A stretch of 64,000 nt of DNA from Fen-1362 sp049516395 (lineage in GTDB: Bacteria; Planctomycetota; Phycisphaerae; Sedimentisphaerales; Anaerobacaceae). Positions 1 through 7,426 of this stretch are shown in pieces (the first letter of the stretch is position 1; each line of letters opens with the position of its first letter). The notes below the pieces were generated by a model that saw only the letters and a list, made by a program, of their open reading frames with translations, made no database searches and was not told where the DNA came from. The DNA is taken from assembly GCA_049516395.1 (NCBI GenBank), contig JBEKTD010000009.1, positions 42,388 to 106,387 on the forward strand. Direction: 5' to 3'. The position numbers and the translations under genes are program-made.

Positions 1-339
1 ATTATTACCGGCTCAACCCGGATGAAAGCAGGCACCGCAACAAAGCTCGTACTCAATATTTTAACAACAGCCGCAATGATAAAAATGGGCAAGGTGTACG
101 GGAATTTAATGGTTGACCTCAACGCGACAAATCAGAAACTGCGTGACAGGTCTCAAAGAATTGTTGTTCAGCTGACGGGACTTCCCCGCGCGAAAGCAAT
201 CAAATTGCTTGAACGTGCCGGGAGAAAAGTCAAAGCCGCAATCGTAATGCACTTTCGCAAAGTTAATCTGCGACAGGCCCTTTCCATCCTCGACGAATGC
301 GGACAGTCGTTGAGAAGAGCTATTAAGGAAGGTGTATGA
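1..339 (+). CDS. murQ: N-acetylmuramic acid 6-phosphate etherase, C-terminal part (partial)
   Basis: The open frame runs in from before the window; reading it from base 1 gives IITGSTRMKAGTATKL and then the typical MurQ tail (KLVLN, GKVYGNLMVDL, TNxKLxDRSQRI). MurQ cleaves the lactyl ether of MurNAc-6-phosphate to give GlcNAc-6-phosphate in cell-wall amino-sugar recycling, in the cytoplasm. Only about the last 112 residues of a roughly 300-residue protein are present: the end of the SIS sugar-binding fold and the small helical C-terminal domain. The stop codon overlaps the start of the downstream symporter by 4 bases, which implies translational coupling and a shared operon. The ATG at 22 is an internal Met, not a start. 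Confidence 0.9.
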   Translation: MITGSTRMKAGTATKLVLNILTTAAMIKMGKVYGNLMVDLNATNQKLRDRSQRIVVQLTGLPRAKAIKLLERAGRKVKAAIVMHFRKVNLRQALSILDECGQSLRRAIKEGV

Positions 340-1829
340 GCGAATTTCTTACGGTGCACCAAATATCAGGAACACTTGGTCTGATTGATTTAATAGAGGT
401 GGGCCTTGCGATTATCCTGCTTTTTGTTATTTCATATATCTTCGGACGCGAAGAAAAAGATACGAAAGATTTTTTTATCGGCGGACGAAAAGTCCCTTCG
501 ATAGTGGCCTGTCTGTCTTTTGTCGCGACGGAAGTAAGTGCATTGACGATTATCGGCGTGCCCGCGACCGCCTACAGTGAAAACTGGCAGTATCTTCAGT
601 TTTTTATCGGTTCAGCAGCCGCGAGAATTACGGTGGCGTTTCTGTTCATCCCGGTATTTTACCAGTACAACTGCACGAGCATCTACGAGTTCCTCAGGCA
701 TCGCTTCGGGCCCCAGACGCAGTACGCCGGCTCGATTTTCTTTTTTATCACACGCTTAATAGCATCCGGCGTCAGATTATATGCCGCGTGTCTGGGAGTG
801 GGGATAATCCTGGGCTGGCCTTTGGCGACGACGCTATTGGTGTTTACGATGGTAAGTATCGCCTTCATTGCGTTCGGCGGAATAAAAGCGGTGGTTTGGG
901 CAGGCGCATATCAAACCCTGGTTTTCTTTTTGGCGGGCGGTGTGCTCTTTGTTTTTCTTTTGCTTAAAATCCAGGGCGGCCTGTCATCCGCCTGGCACAT
1001 TGCCAATGAGGCCGGCCGGCTGAGTATCTTCAAATTCGATTTCGACCTCAATAACCCGACAACCTTCTGGGCGGGCACCGCCAACGCGTTTTTCATAGGC
1101 CTTGCCGTATTCGGAACCGACCAGGAGCTTATGCAGCGGCTGCTTACCGTGAAAACCCGCAGGGCAAGTCAGAAGGCAATTATTTCTACTATACTGGTAG
1201 GTCTGCCGATTCTATGCCTGTACCTGGGAATAGGGACACTGTTTTATGTTTTCTACCGGCAGAATCCCGGCGTGCCCGCGCCGGAAAAAACCAAGGAGGT
1301 CTTCTCCCACTTCGTAACATATTCTCTTCCCATCGGATTAAAAGGACTGATGCTCTCGGCAATTGTATTGGCCAGCATTGATTCGCCGTTAAGCTCACTG
1401 TCATCGTCGTTTGTAACGGATATTTATCGCCCGTTGATTAAGAAGTCCGCGACAGAGGGCCATTATTTGTTCGTTTCCCGGATTGGAGTGGTTACATTCG
1501 GCCTGATACTGGCGATTATCGCTTTCGCGTGCCAGCCGGTGGAAAATATTCTCTGGTTTGCTTTTGAAATAATGTCTTTGACGGGCGGTGCAACGCTTGG
1601 CATTTTCCTGCTGGGCGTATTAACAAAACGCAAAGCCAACATCAGCAATGCAGCGGCAATGATTATCAGCGCCTTATCTATGACGGCTCTTTTGCTGCTG
1701 TCTCATGGCGGATACATCAAGCTGGCATGGAGCTGGCTGATAGTGGCAGGCACAGTGATGACTTTCGTCCTAGGCTATCTGTTCAGCTGTTTCGGGACAA
1801 GATTTAATCGCAACAGCCGGGCGTTTTAG
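336..1829 (+). CDS. Sodium:solute symporter (SSS/SLC5 family)
   Basis: This 497-residue integral membrane protein has a short polar N-terminus and about 13 hydrophobic segments. It carries SSS landmarks: the DFFIGGRKVPS motif near residue 45, the ATEVSALTIIGVPATAY stretch after TM2, and GTDQELMQRLL in the middle. SSS proteins couple Na+ influx to uptake of sugars, amino acids or sialic-acid-like compounds. The start overlaps the murQ stop (ATGA) and follows an AAGGAAGG-type ribosome site. Coupling to murQ makes an amino sugar or muropeptide-derived sugar a reasonable substrate guess, but the sequence does not prove the substrate. The next gene is convergent, 42 bases away. Confidence 0.88.
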   Translation: MSEFLTVHQISGTLGLIDLIEVGLAIILLFVISYIFGREEKDTKDFFIGGRKVPSIVACLSFVATEVSALTIIGVPATAYSENWQYLQFFIGSAAARITVAFLFIPVFYQYNCTSIYEFLRHRFGPQTQYAGSIFFFITRLIASGVRLYAACLGVGIILGWPLATTLLVFTMVSIAFIAFGGIKAVVWAGAYQTLVFFLAGGVLFVFLLLKIQGGLSSAWHIANEAGRLSIFKFDFDLNNPTTFWAGTANAFFIGLAVFGTDQELMQRLLTVKTRRASQKAIISTILVGLPILCLYLGIGTLFYVFYRQNPGVPAPEKTKEVFSHFVTYSLPIGLKGLMLSAIVLASIDSPLSSLSSSFVTDIYRPLIKKSATEGHYLFVSRIGVVTFGLILAIIAFACQPVENILWFAFEIMSLTGGATLGIFLLGVLTKRKANISNAAAMIISALSMTALLLLSHGGYIKLAWSWLIVAGTVMTFVLGYLFSCFGTRFNRNSRAF

Positions 1830-1871
1830 AATTATCGCTTTAGGGGAAATATCAGATGATTCCGGCTGCGC

Positions 1872-3122
1872 CTATCTATGCGCAATCCTGACTTCTTCGG
1901 CTATTATTTTCAGGCCCGCTTCGACCTTATCAACATCTTGGGCATAGCTTATGCGAATGCACTGCTGTTTGTGTCCCCAGTCGTCTTCGAGTCCGGGGAA
2001 AAAGTAATGACCGGGAACTATGAGAACGCCGCGTTTTTTCAGCCGCCGATACAATTCAGCATCAGTAATCTTCAATCCGGGCAGCCATAGCCACAAGAAA
2101 AACGCCCCTTCCGGCTTGTGAATATGAAAATCAATCCCGTCGAGCAGTCCGCAAATCCTCGCAACTGCCCATTTTGCCTTGTCCTGGTAATAGGGCCTTA
2201 TCACTTCTTTACTCAGCCGAATCAGCTCGCCTGTCCGCACAAGCTCGGTCCCAATCGCGGCACCCAAACTAGCCGTACTCAAGCTCATCACCGCGTTCAT
2301 CTCCGAAACCATTTCGATAATTTCTTCGCGAGCGATGACAATGCCCGTCCGCGTCGCAGGCAGACCGAACTTCGACAAGCTCATACACACAATCGTATTT
2401 TCATTCCAAAGTGGTCTTGCCTCGGTGAAGATTATATTAGGGAAAGGCAAGCCGTATGCGTTGTCGATAATCAGCGGGATGTTGTTTGCCCGGGCAAGTG
2501 AATCGAGCTTAGCGACTTCAGCATCGGTCAGCACGTTGGCCGTGGGATTGGTAGGCCTTGAGATGCAAATCGCCCCGATATCCTCGCCTACATTAAGCCT
2601 GTCAAAATCCACGTGATATTTGAAGGTATGCTCATCGATATGTTCGATATCGGGCTTATTCGCCACAAACAACCCGTCGGTAAAACCCACGTCGCAATAG
2701 CCGGTGTATTCGGGAGCAAGCGGCAGCAAAATTTTCTTTTTTGAGCCGTCTTCAAACTCGCCCGCGAAGATATTGAAAAGTATGAAAAACGCCGACTGAC
2801 TGCCCGCTGTAAGAGCGATATTCCCCGGCTTGATATTCCACCCGCATTCAGCCCGCAGCAATTCGCAGATTGCTTCAATAAATTCCTTATTGCCCTGCGG
2901 CGGGTCATAATCTCCGACCGCTTTTTCGAATGCGCCTTTTTTCGCAAGAAGCCCGCTCATACACTGTCGAAAAACCCGGTCCACTCCAGGTATATGTGAC
3001 GGGTTACCTCCTCCGAGCATCAGGACATCAACGCCTGCCTTTAGCCCCTCGCCCATATCAACCATCAACTGGCTGATACCCGACCTGCGTTTTATCTTTT
3101 GACCAAACCTCGATACTTTCAT
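1872..3122 (-). CDS. avtA: Valine--pyruvate aminotransferase
   Basis: This is a fold-type I PLP aminotransferase of 416 residues, the usual AvtA length. It starts with KVSRFGQKIKRRSGISQLMVDMG, where the AvtA-typical MxDMGEGL context is clear, followed by MLGGGNPSHIPG. The PLP-lysine lies in SLSKFGLPATRTG and the Asn/Tyr cofactor contacts in IDNAYGLPFP. AvtA interconverts valine/2-oxoisovalerate with alanine/pyruvate. It lies 11 bases downstream of tyrS on the same strand, so the two are probably cotranscribed. A branched-chain aminotransferase role is the most likely alternative, but the N-terminus is specific to AvtA. Confidence 0.87.
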   Translation of the reverse strand: MKVSRFGQKIKRRSGISQLMVDMGEGLKAGVDVLMLGGGNPSHIPGVDRVFRQCMSGLLAKKGAFEKAVGDYDPPQGNKEFIEAICELLRAECGWNIKPGNIALTAGSQSAFFILFNIFAGEFEDGSKKKILLPLAPEYTGYCDVGFTDGLFVANKPDIEHIDEHTFKYHVDFDRLNVGEDIGAICISRPTNPTANVLTDAEVAKLDSLARANNIPLIIDNAYGLPFPNIIFTEARPLWNENTIVCMSLSKFGLPATRTGIVIAREEIIEMVSEMNAVMSLSTASLGAAIGTELVRTGELIRLSKEVIRPYYQDKAKWAVARICGLLDGIDFHIHKPEGAFFLWLWLPGLKITDAELYRRLKKRGVLIVPGHYFFPGLEDDWGHKQQCIRISYAQDVDKVEAGLKIIAEEVRIAHR

Positions 3123-3133
3123 TTCGCCGAAGT

Positions 3134-4336
3134 TTAATTCACTTTAATTTTCGCAAATTTGCGTTTGCCGACCTGTATTGTCATCCCGTTTGCGGGAGTA
3201 ATTTGAGCGTTCGGGTCAGTAACTTTTTGGCCATCGATAGTTACGGCCGATTGTACGCACATACGCTTGGCATCGCCGCCTGATTCGACAAGTTTGCAGT
3301 TGATTAGTAACTGCTTTACTGAAACCGGCTCAGCAGGTAATTTGAATTCAGGCATTTCATCAGGCAGTTGCTTTTGAGCAAAGACCTTTTCGAACTGTTC
3401 CGCAGCAGAATCGGCGGCAACCACATTATAAAACTGCGCGATAATTGTTTTTGCAAGAAGAATTTTCGCCTCTTTTGGGTGGGTCTTCTGCGAATTAGTC
3501 AATTCGGCTATTTTTTCAGCGGGCAAATCGGTAAGCAGGGTAAAATAATTTGCCATCATATCATCGGAGATGCTCATCACTTTGCCGAACATATCTTTGG
3601 GCTGGTCGGTAACGCCTATATAATTACCTTTCGATTTGCTCATTTTTTCTTTGCCGTCTAAGCCAACGAGAATGGGACAGGTGATAACAATCTGCGGGGA
3701 CTGACTATTGACTCGCTGAAGGTCTCTACCGACGAGATTGTTGAAGGTCTGGTCGGTGCCGCCAAGTTCGACGTCGCTTTTTATAGCAACCGAATCGTAG
3801 CCCTGCATAAGCGGATACAAAAATTCGTGGACGCCTATCGCGTCGCCCTTCTTATAACGAATCTCAAACGTATCGCGTTCGAGCATACGCGCAACAGTCA
3901 TATTGCCGGCAAGTTTAATAATATCGGCAAGATGAAGGGACGCGAGCCATTCGGAGTTATGCCGAACCTCAAGCTTGTCGGCGGAGGTATCGAGAATTTT
4001 GCCCGCCTGCTCGAAATATGTCTTTGCGTTTTTATCGATTTGCTCAGGCGAAAGCATCGGGCGAGTGGTATTCTGGCCCGTTGGATCGCCAATGCGAGCG
4101 GTATAATCGCCGATAATCAACACGGCTTTGTGGCCCATGTCCTGGAACTGGCGCATTTTGCGAAGCACAACGGTATGGCCAAGATGAATATCGGGGCTTG
4201 TGGGGTCAAGACCGAGCTTTATGCGGAGCTGGCGTTTATCTTTGGCAGCATTAGCAAGCTTTTCAGCCAATTCGGCCTCGGTGAAAATCTCAGCCGTGCC
4301 TCGCTTGAGTAATTTCAACTGTTCCGGAATCTGCAT
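3134..4336 (-). CDS. tyrS: Tyrosyl-tRNA synthetase
   Basis: This class I aminoacyl-tRNA synthetase charges tRNA-Tyr. The HIGH motif reads HLGHT (in SPDIHLGHTVVLRKM) and the KMSKS loop is KMSKSKGNYIGV, as in the TyrZ-like branch. The C-terminus has an S4 RNA-binding domain (SVKQLLINCKLVESGGDAKR, then VTIDGQKV). The 400-residue start at 4336 is preferred because GAGG lies 9 bases upstream and the promoter at 4392-4420 puts the transcript start near 4385. The longer frame, opening with a TTG at 4420, would begin upstream of the RNA. No Tyr-rich leader or terminator is present in the short 5' UTR. avtA follows after 11 bases. Confidence 0.95.
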   Translation of the reverse strand: MQIPEQLKLLKRGTAEIFTEAELAEKLANAAKDKRQLRIKLGLDPTSPDIHLGHTVVLRKMRQFQDMGHKAVLIIGDYTARIGDPTGQNTTRPMLSPEQIDKNAKTYFEQAGKILDTSADKLEVRHNSEWLASLHLADIIKLAGNMTVARMLERDTFEIRYKKGDAIGVHEFLYPLMQGYDSVAIKSDVELGGTDQTFNNLVGRDLQRVNSQSPQIVITCPILVGLDGKEKMSKSKGNYIGVTDQPKDMFGKVMSISDDMMANYFTLLTDLPAEKIAELTNSQKTHPKEAKILLAKTIIAQFYNVVAADSAAEQFEKVFAQKQLPDEMPEFKLPAEPVSVKQLLINCKLVESGGDAKRMCVQSAVTIDGQKVTDPNAQITPANGMTIQVGKRKFAKIKVN

Positions 4337-4391
4337 CGCAAAAATCCTCATAAAAATCAATAAATTCGCCGTCGGCGAACAAGACGGGGCG

Positions 4392-4420
4392 ATTATACGC
4401 CTGCCGGAGGGGATTTGCAA
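4392..4420 (-). promoter_or_regulatory. Predicted sigma70-type promoter of tyrS-avtA
   Basis: On the minus strand the sequence reads TTGCAA, a 17-base spacer, then a perfect TATAAT. The predicted start is about 50 bases before the tyrS ATG, with no other gene between. Confidence 0.7.
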
Positions 4421-4486
4421 CGCTTATACCTGTTATGACTGACCGCCTCCTGAAATGCCGGCCGACTTACAATGCCTGAACCAATT

Positions 4487-4519
4487 TAAAAAATAATACG
4501 GCGTAAACGGCATATTATT
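4487..4519 (-). terminator. Terminator-like AT-rich hairpin after hldD
   Basis: On the minus strand AATAATA and TATTATT arms, with a GC-richer interior that pairs imperfectly, are followed by a run of six T. It begins at the hldD stop codon. The stem is weak in GC, so termination efficiency is uncertain. Confidence 0.45.
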
Positions 4520-5496
4520 TACGTGCCGTTCAGGTATGCGCCCTGCGCAAGATATTGTGTAACATAATCCCTGACGGATTCTTCAAGAGAGGTGATTTGC
4601 TTTTCGTAGCCGATGTCGCGGAGCTTGGTAATGTCGGCCTCGGTGAAATACTGGTACTGATTGCGGACAGAGTCTGGCATATCGATGTATTCGATATTCG
4701 GCTTTTTGCCCATAGCGGCAAATACCGCCTTTGCTAAATCATTCCAGGAACGAGCGACACCTGCACCAAGATTGTATATGCCGGAAGTGTCAGGGTTATC
4801 ATAAAAGAAAAGCGTCATATCGACCGCGTCTTTGACGTAAAGGAAATCGCGTTTCTGTTCGCCGTCCTTGTAGTCGGGTCTGTGCGATTTGAAAAGATGC
4901 ACCTTGCCGGTAGTGTTTATCTGCTCGAAGGCCTTTAGGACAAAGCTTCGCATATCGGCTTTGTGATATTCGTTTGGCCCGAAGACGTTGAAGTATTTTA
5001 GCCCCACGATTTTTCCGAGGAGCCCGTTCCTCTTTGCCCAGATGTCAAATAACTGCTTCGAATAGCCATAGGGGTTGAGGGGCTTAAGCGTTTCGATTTT
5101 ATCTTCATCATCGGCAAAGCCGTTTTCCCCGTCGCCGTAGGTAGCGGCGCTGGAGGCGTAAATGAACCGAATTCCCTCTTCGGTCGTCCACTGGGCAAGT
5201 TGTCTGGTGTATTCGAAATTGTTCTCCATAAGAAATGACGCGTCCGTCTCGGTAGTCGATGAGCAGGCACCAAGGTGAAAGACAGCGTCCGTGGAAAAGT
5301 TAACAACGTCTTCGGCCACCATTTCGAGGAATTCGTCTTTGTCCAGGTAGTCGGCAAAGCGCAGGTTGACGAGGTTCTTCCACCGCTGGTCGCTTCCCAG
5401 CCGGTCAACAACGAGGATATCGTCGATACCGCGTTTATTCAAAGCAGCAATTAACGCTGAGCCGATAAAGCCCGCCCCGCCGGTTACGACTATCAT
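4519..5496 (-). CDS. hldD: ADP-L-glycero-D-manno-heptose-6-epimerase
   Basis: This short-chain dehydrogenase/reductase-type epimerase converts ADP-D-glycero-manno-heptose to the L-glycero form used in lipopolysaccharide inner core. It has the N-terminal Rossmann motif TGGAGFIGSAL, the active-site YGYSK (Tyr and Lys) and family-specific stretches such as KYFNVFGPNEYHK and KDGEQKRDFLYVKD. The start is taken at ATG 5496 (MIVVTGG, 325 residues), with GGGAT 8 bases upstream, rather than the TTG two codons earlier. The matching heptosyltransferase and core kinase are about 38 kb away in this window. The gene is monocistronic, with a terminator-like hairpin at its end. Confidence 0.93.
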   Translation of the reverse strand: MIVVTGGAGFIGSALIAALNKRGIDDILVVDRLGSDQRWKNLVNLRFADYLDKDEFLEMVAEDVVNFSTDAVFHLGACSSTTETDASFLMENNFEYTRQLAQWTTEEGIRFIYASSAATYGDGENGFADDEDKIETLKPLNPYGYSKQLFDIWAKRNGLLGKIVGLKYFNVFGPNEYHKADMRSFVLKAFEQINTTGKVHLFKSHRPDYKDGEQKRDFLYVKDAVDMTLFFYDNPDTSGIYNLGAGVARSWNDLAKAVFAAMGKKPNIEYIDMPDSVRNQYQYFTEADITKLRDIGYEKQITSLEESVRDYVTQYLAQGAYLNGT

Positions 5497-5595
5497 TGGC
5501 AATCCCTTTCCAGTTTAACTAATGGTTCTTTAGGCGATAAGCTTAAATCGGGAGCCGCGAAGTGTCAATCTTTGAGAAATTAAGAAATGAGCGCA

Positions 5596-5621
5596 TAAAA
5601 AAACCGCTCAACAAGAGCGGT
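5596..5621 (-). terminator. Intrinsic terminator in the 5497-6106 intergenic region
   Basis: On the minus strand ACCGCTC, a 5-base loop and GAGCGGT form a perfect 7-bp stem followed by seven T. It would end transcripts coming from the aldo/keto reductase side before they reach hldD. The AT-rich stretch 5622-5951 between it and the reductase-tail remnant holds no convincing gene; the open frames there show no start context or recognisable protein. Confidence 0.7.
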
Positions 5622-5951
5622 CGGAGAAAAGCCGAAAAGGTTTTAACTTTCTTAACACAAAGCAATATACGTCGCTATTGCAAGAATAAGTATCCTTCTC
5701 TTATTAACTGTGAAAGGATACCACACGTTGTAATAAAACCTTCTCATCACACCAACTTCGCCGAAGCCAAAACCTTAACACCACTACCTCTCTACTGTTG
5801 TATTGTACCCTAAAGGAACAATTAGAACCAAATAAAAAATGGATGGCCCATCGTAAGTGCTGTATTAAAAAGGGGTTATGGCTTAATAAATGACAATATT
5901 TTTTCGGATGCCTGTGGGTACTAAACAGCCCGAAATAAGCTTTTTTACTAA

Positions 5952-6053
5952 TCAGGCAAGCGTGCGCATTGCCTGACTCATAAGCCGGGCGACAGGTAAT
6001 CGCTGCAAACATCTTGACTAAACAGCAATGTAATCAGCCGTGAGCATTTTGCT
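5952..6053 (-). pseudogene. Decayed duplicate of the aldo/keto reductase 3' end
   Basis: Translating the minus strand from 6053 gives SKMLTADYIAV-stop-SRCLQRLPVARLMSQAMRTLA-stop. The last 33 residues of the intact neighbour at 6107 read SRLLTADYRLAEQRCPQRMP and then IARLVREAVEKLA; about half of the positions are identical and the final stops coincide. An in-frame TAG at 6020-6018 shows the copy is dead. Only 53 bases separate it from the intact stop codon, so the rest of the copy is missing. This fits an old tandem duplication followed by loss of everything but the tail. Confidence 0.75.
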
Positions 6054-6106
6054 GCCGGTTCTCTTGTTCGCTTCGCCTATTCAATTCTCATCGCGTAAAT
6101 AGCTAA

Positions 6107-7324
6107 TCAGGCAAGTTTTTCGACGGCTTCTCGGACAAGCCGGGCAATCGGCATACGCTGCGGGCAACGCTGTTCCGCGAGCCGATAATCGGCCGTCAAT
6201 AACCTCGACCTTACATCGGCGGGTATTTCAGCAAACGTCTGTCGTGCTAATTGGCTGTCGCCATAGCTGTTGTGATACATAAGTGACCGCATAACGTCAC
6301 TGATATTTGACACGCCGGAGGCAGCATCGCAGATATTAGCACAGCCGGCACAATAACCGCTGCAGGTTGCGCTTGCGTATTCGGCGAGGGCATCTTTGTC
6401 ATCCTGCGCAAGTTTTGTCTTGTCGAGCATCGCGGCGACATTTTCGTTGATAATGGCGACACTGTTCATTCCGACGGTAACGGCTGCAATTCTCTCGTCT
6501 TCAATAACGGCCTTTATCTTCGCCTGCCCCTCGGTGAAACCTTTCGCCGTAAAATGCTCCATCAGTTTTTTGTCCTCGTCGGTCTCGACGTTTACGCTCT
6601 TCTGGGTCTTCATTGCAGTAAGCCCTATTCCCACTTTGTGACAGGCATCGATTGCCTTTTGCATCATTGGGTCTTTAGTAAGACGGAAGTTATACGTCGT
6701 CAAAATGGCATCGACCCAGCCGAGTTTTGACGCCTCGAACAAATTCCTGGCCATATTGGTGTGTGTGCTGAAACCGAAGTATTTTATCAGGCCCTTTTTC
6801 TTTGCGTTTTCCACCCAGGGCTTGAGGTCTTCGGTAAGCTGCGAAATATCATTCAAACCGTGAACGCCGTATAAAACATCAACGTAATCGGTATTCATTC
6901 TTTTGAGCGACTCCTGAAGCCGGCCTTCAACTTGCTCCGCACCTTGGGCGTGAGAGGCCTTGGTAGCGATAAACAGTTTCTTTCGCATTTCAGGTCTGGC
7001 AGCCAGTAACTTGCCAATACACAGCTCGCTGTTGCCGTTGGTATAGCCATAAGCGGTATCCCAGTAAGTAACGCCCCATTTCAGTGAGCTTGTGAGAATA
7101 ACCTGGTTATCGATGAGTTGTATTGCTCCGAGAGACAACGCCGACACATCAGGTCCCGACTTGCCGAACTTGCGCGTGGGGACCTGTGGGGTTTCGCTCT
7201 GCTGTTTTTCGCCCGCGGCATTTGGTTCATTCGAATCAGCCTTTACCTTAGATACCAAAACAGAACCTAAACCCGCCACTCCGATTGTTTTCAAGAAATT
7301 CCTTCTGTTAAATTCACTGCTCAT
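6107..7324 (-). CDS. Tat-exported aldo/keto reductase with C-terminal cysteine cluster
   Basis: This 405-residue protein starts with a twin-arginine signal (NRRNFLK then a hydrophobic stretch ending near residue 28), so it is probably exported folded with its cofactor. Residues about 50-310 form an aldo/keto reductase barrel: RKFGKSGPDVSALSLGAIQL, the catalytic Asp-Tyr context WDTAYGYTNGNSE, and LYGVHGLND. The tail carries CSGYCAGCANIC, suited to an iron-sulfur cluster, as in the COG1453-type ferredoxin-tailed reductases. It lies 102 bases downstream of the polyferredoxin gene on the same strand and may share its operon. Substrate unknown. A 3'-tail remnant of a second copy lies just downstream. 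Confidence 0.85.
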   Translation of the reverse strand: MSSEFNRRNFLKTIGVAGLGSVLVSKVKADSNEPNAAGEKQQSETPQVPTRKFGKSGPDVSALSLGAIQLIDNQVILTSSLKWGVTYWDTAYGYTNGNSELCIGKLLAARPEMRKKLFIATKASHAQGAEQVEGRLQESLKRMNTDYVDVLYGVHGLNDISQLTEDLKPWVENAKKKGLIKYFGFSTHTNMARNLFEASKLGWVDAILTTYNFRLTKDPMMQKAIDACHKVGIGLTAMKTQKSVNVETDEDKKLMEHFTAKGFTEGQAKIKAVIEDERIAAVTVGMNSVAIINENVAAMLDKTKLAQDDKDALAEYASATCSGYCAGCANICDAASGVSNISDVMRSLMYHNSYGDSQLARQTFAEIPADVRSRLLTADYRLAEQRCPQRMPIARLVREAVEKLA

Positions 7325-7426
7325 CGGTAACTCTCCATAATAAACTGTTCTTTAGTTCAGGTTATAAATACAGGTTCAACTATTATCTACCTTCGGTAAC
7401 ACTATTCTGTTCACCTTGTTCTGCTA

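Noticed and set aside
4337..4518. Search for a Tyr-rich leader or T-box before tyrS
   Set aside because: The predicted 5' UTR is only about 50 bases long, with no ORF, specifier loop or terminator.
5562..5813. Plus-strand ORF of 83 codons in the hldD-reductase gap
   Set aside because: It spans a minus-strand terminator, has no ribosome site and codes for low-complexity AT-rich text.
5704..6012. Minus-strand ORF of 102 codons
   Set aside because: It starts inside the reductase-tail remnant in another frame and shows no protein-like conservation.
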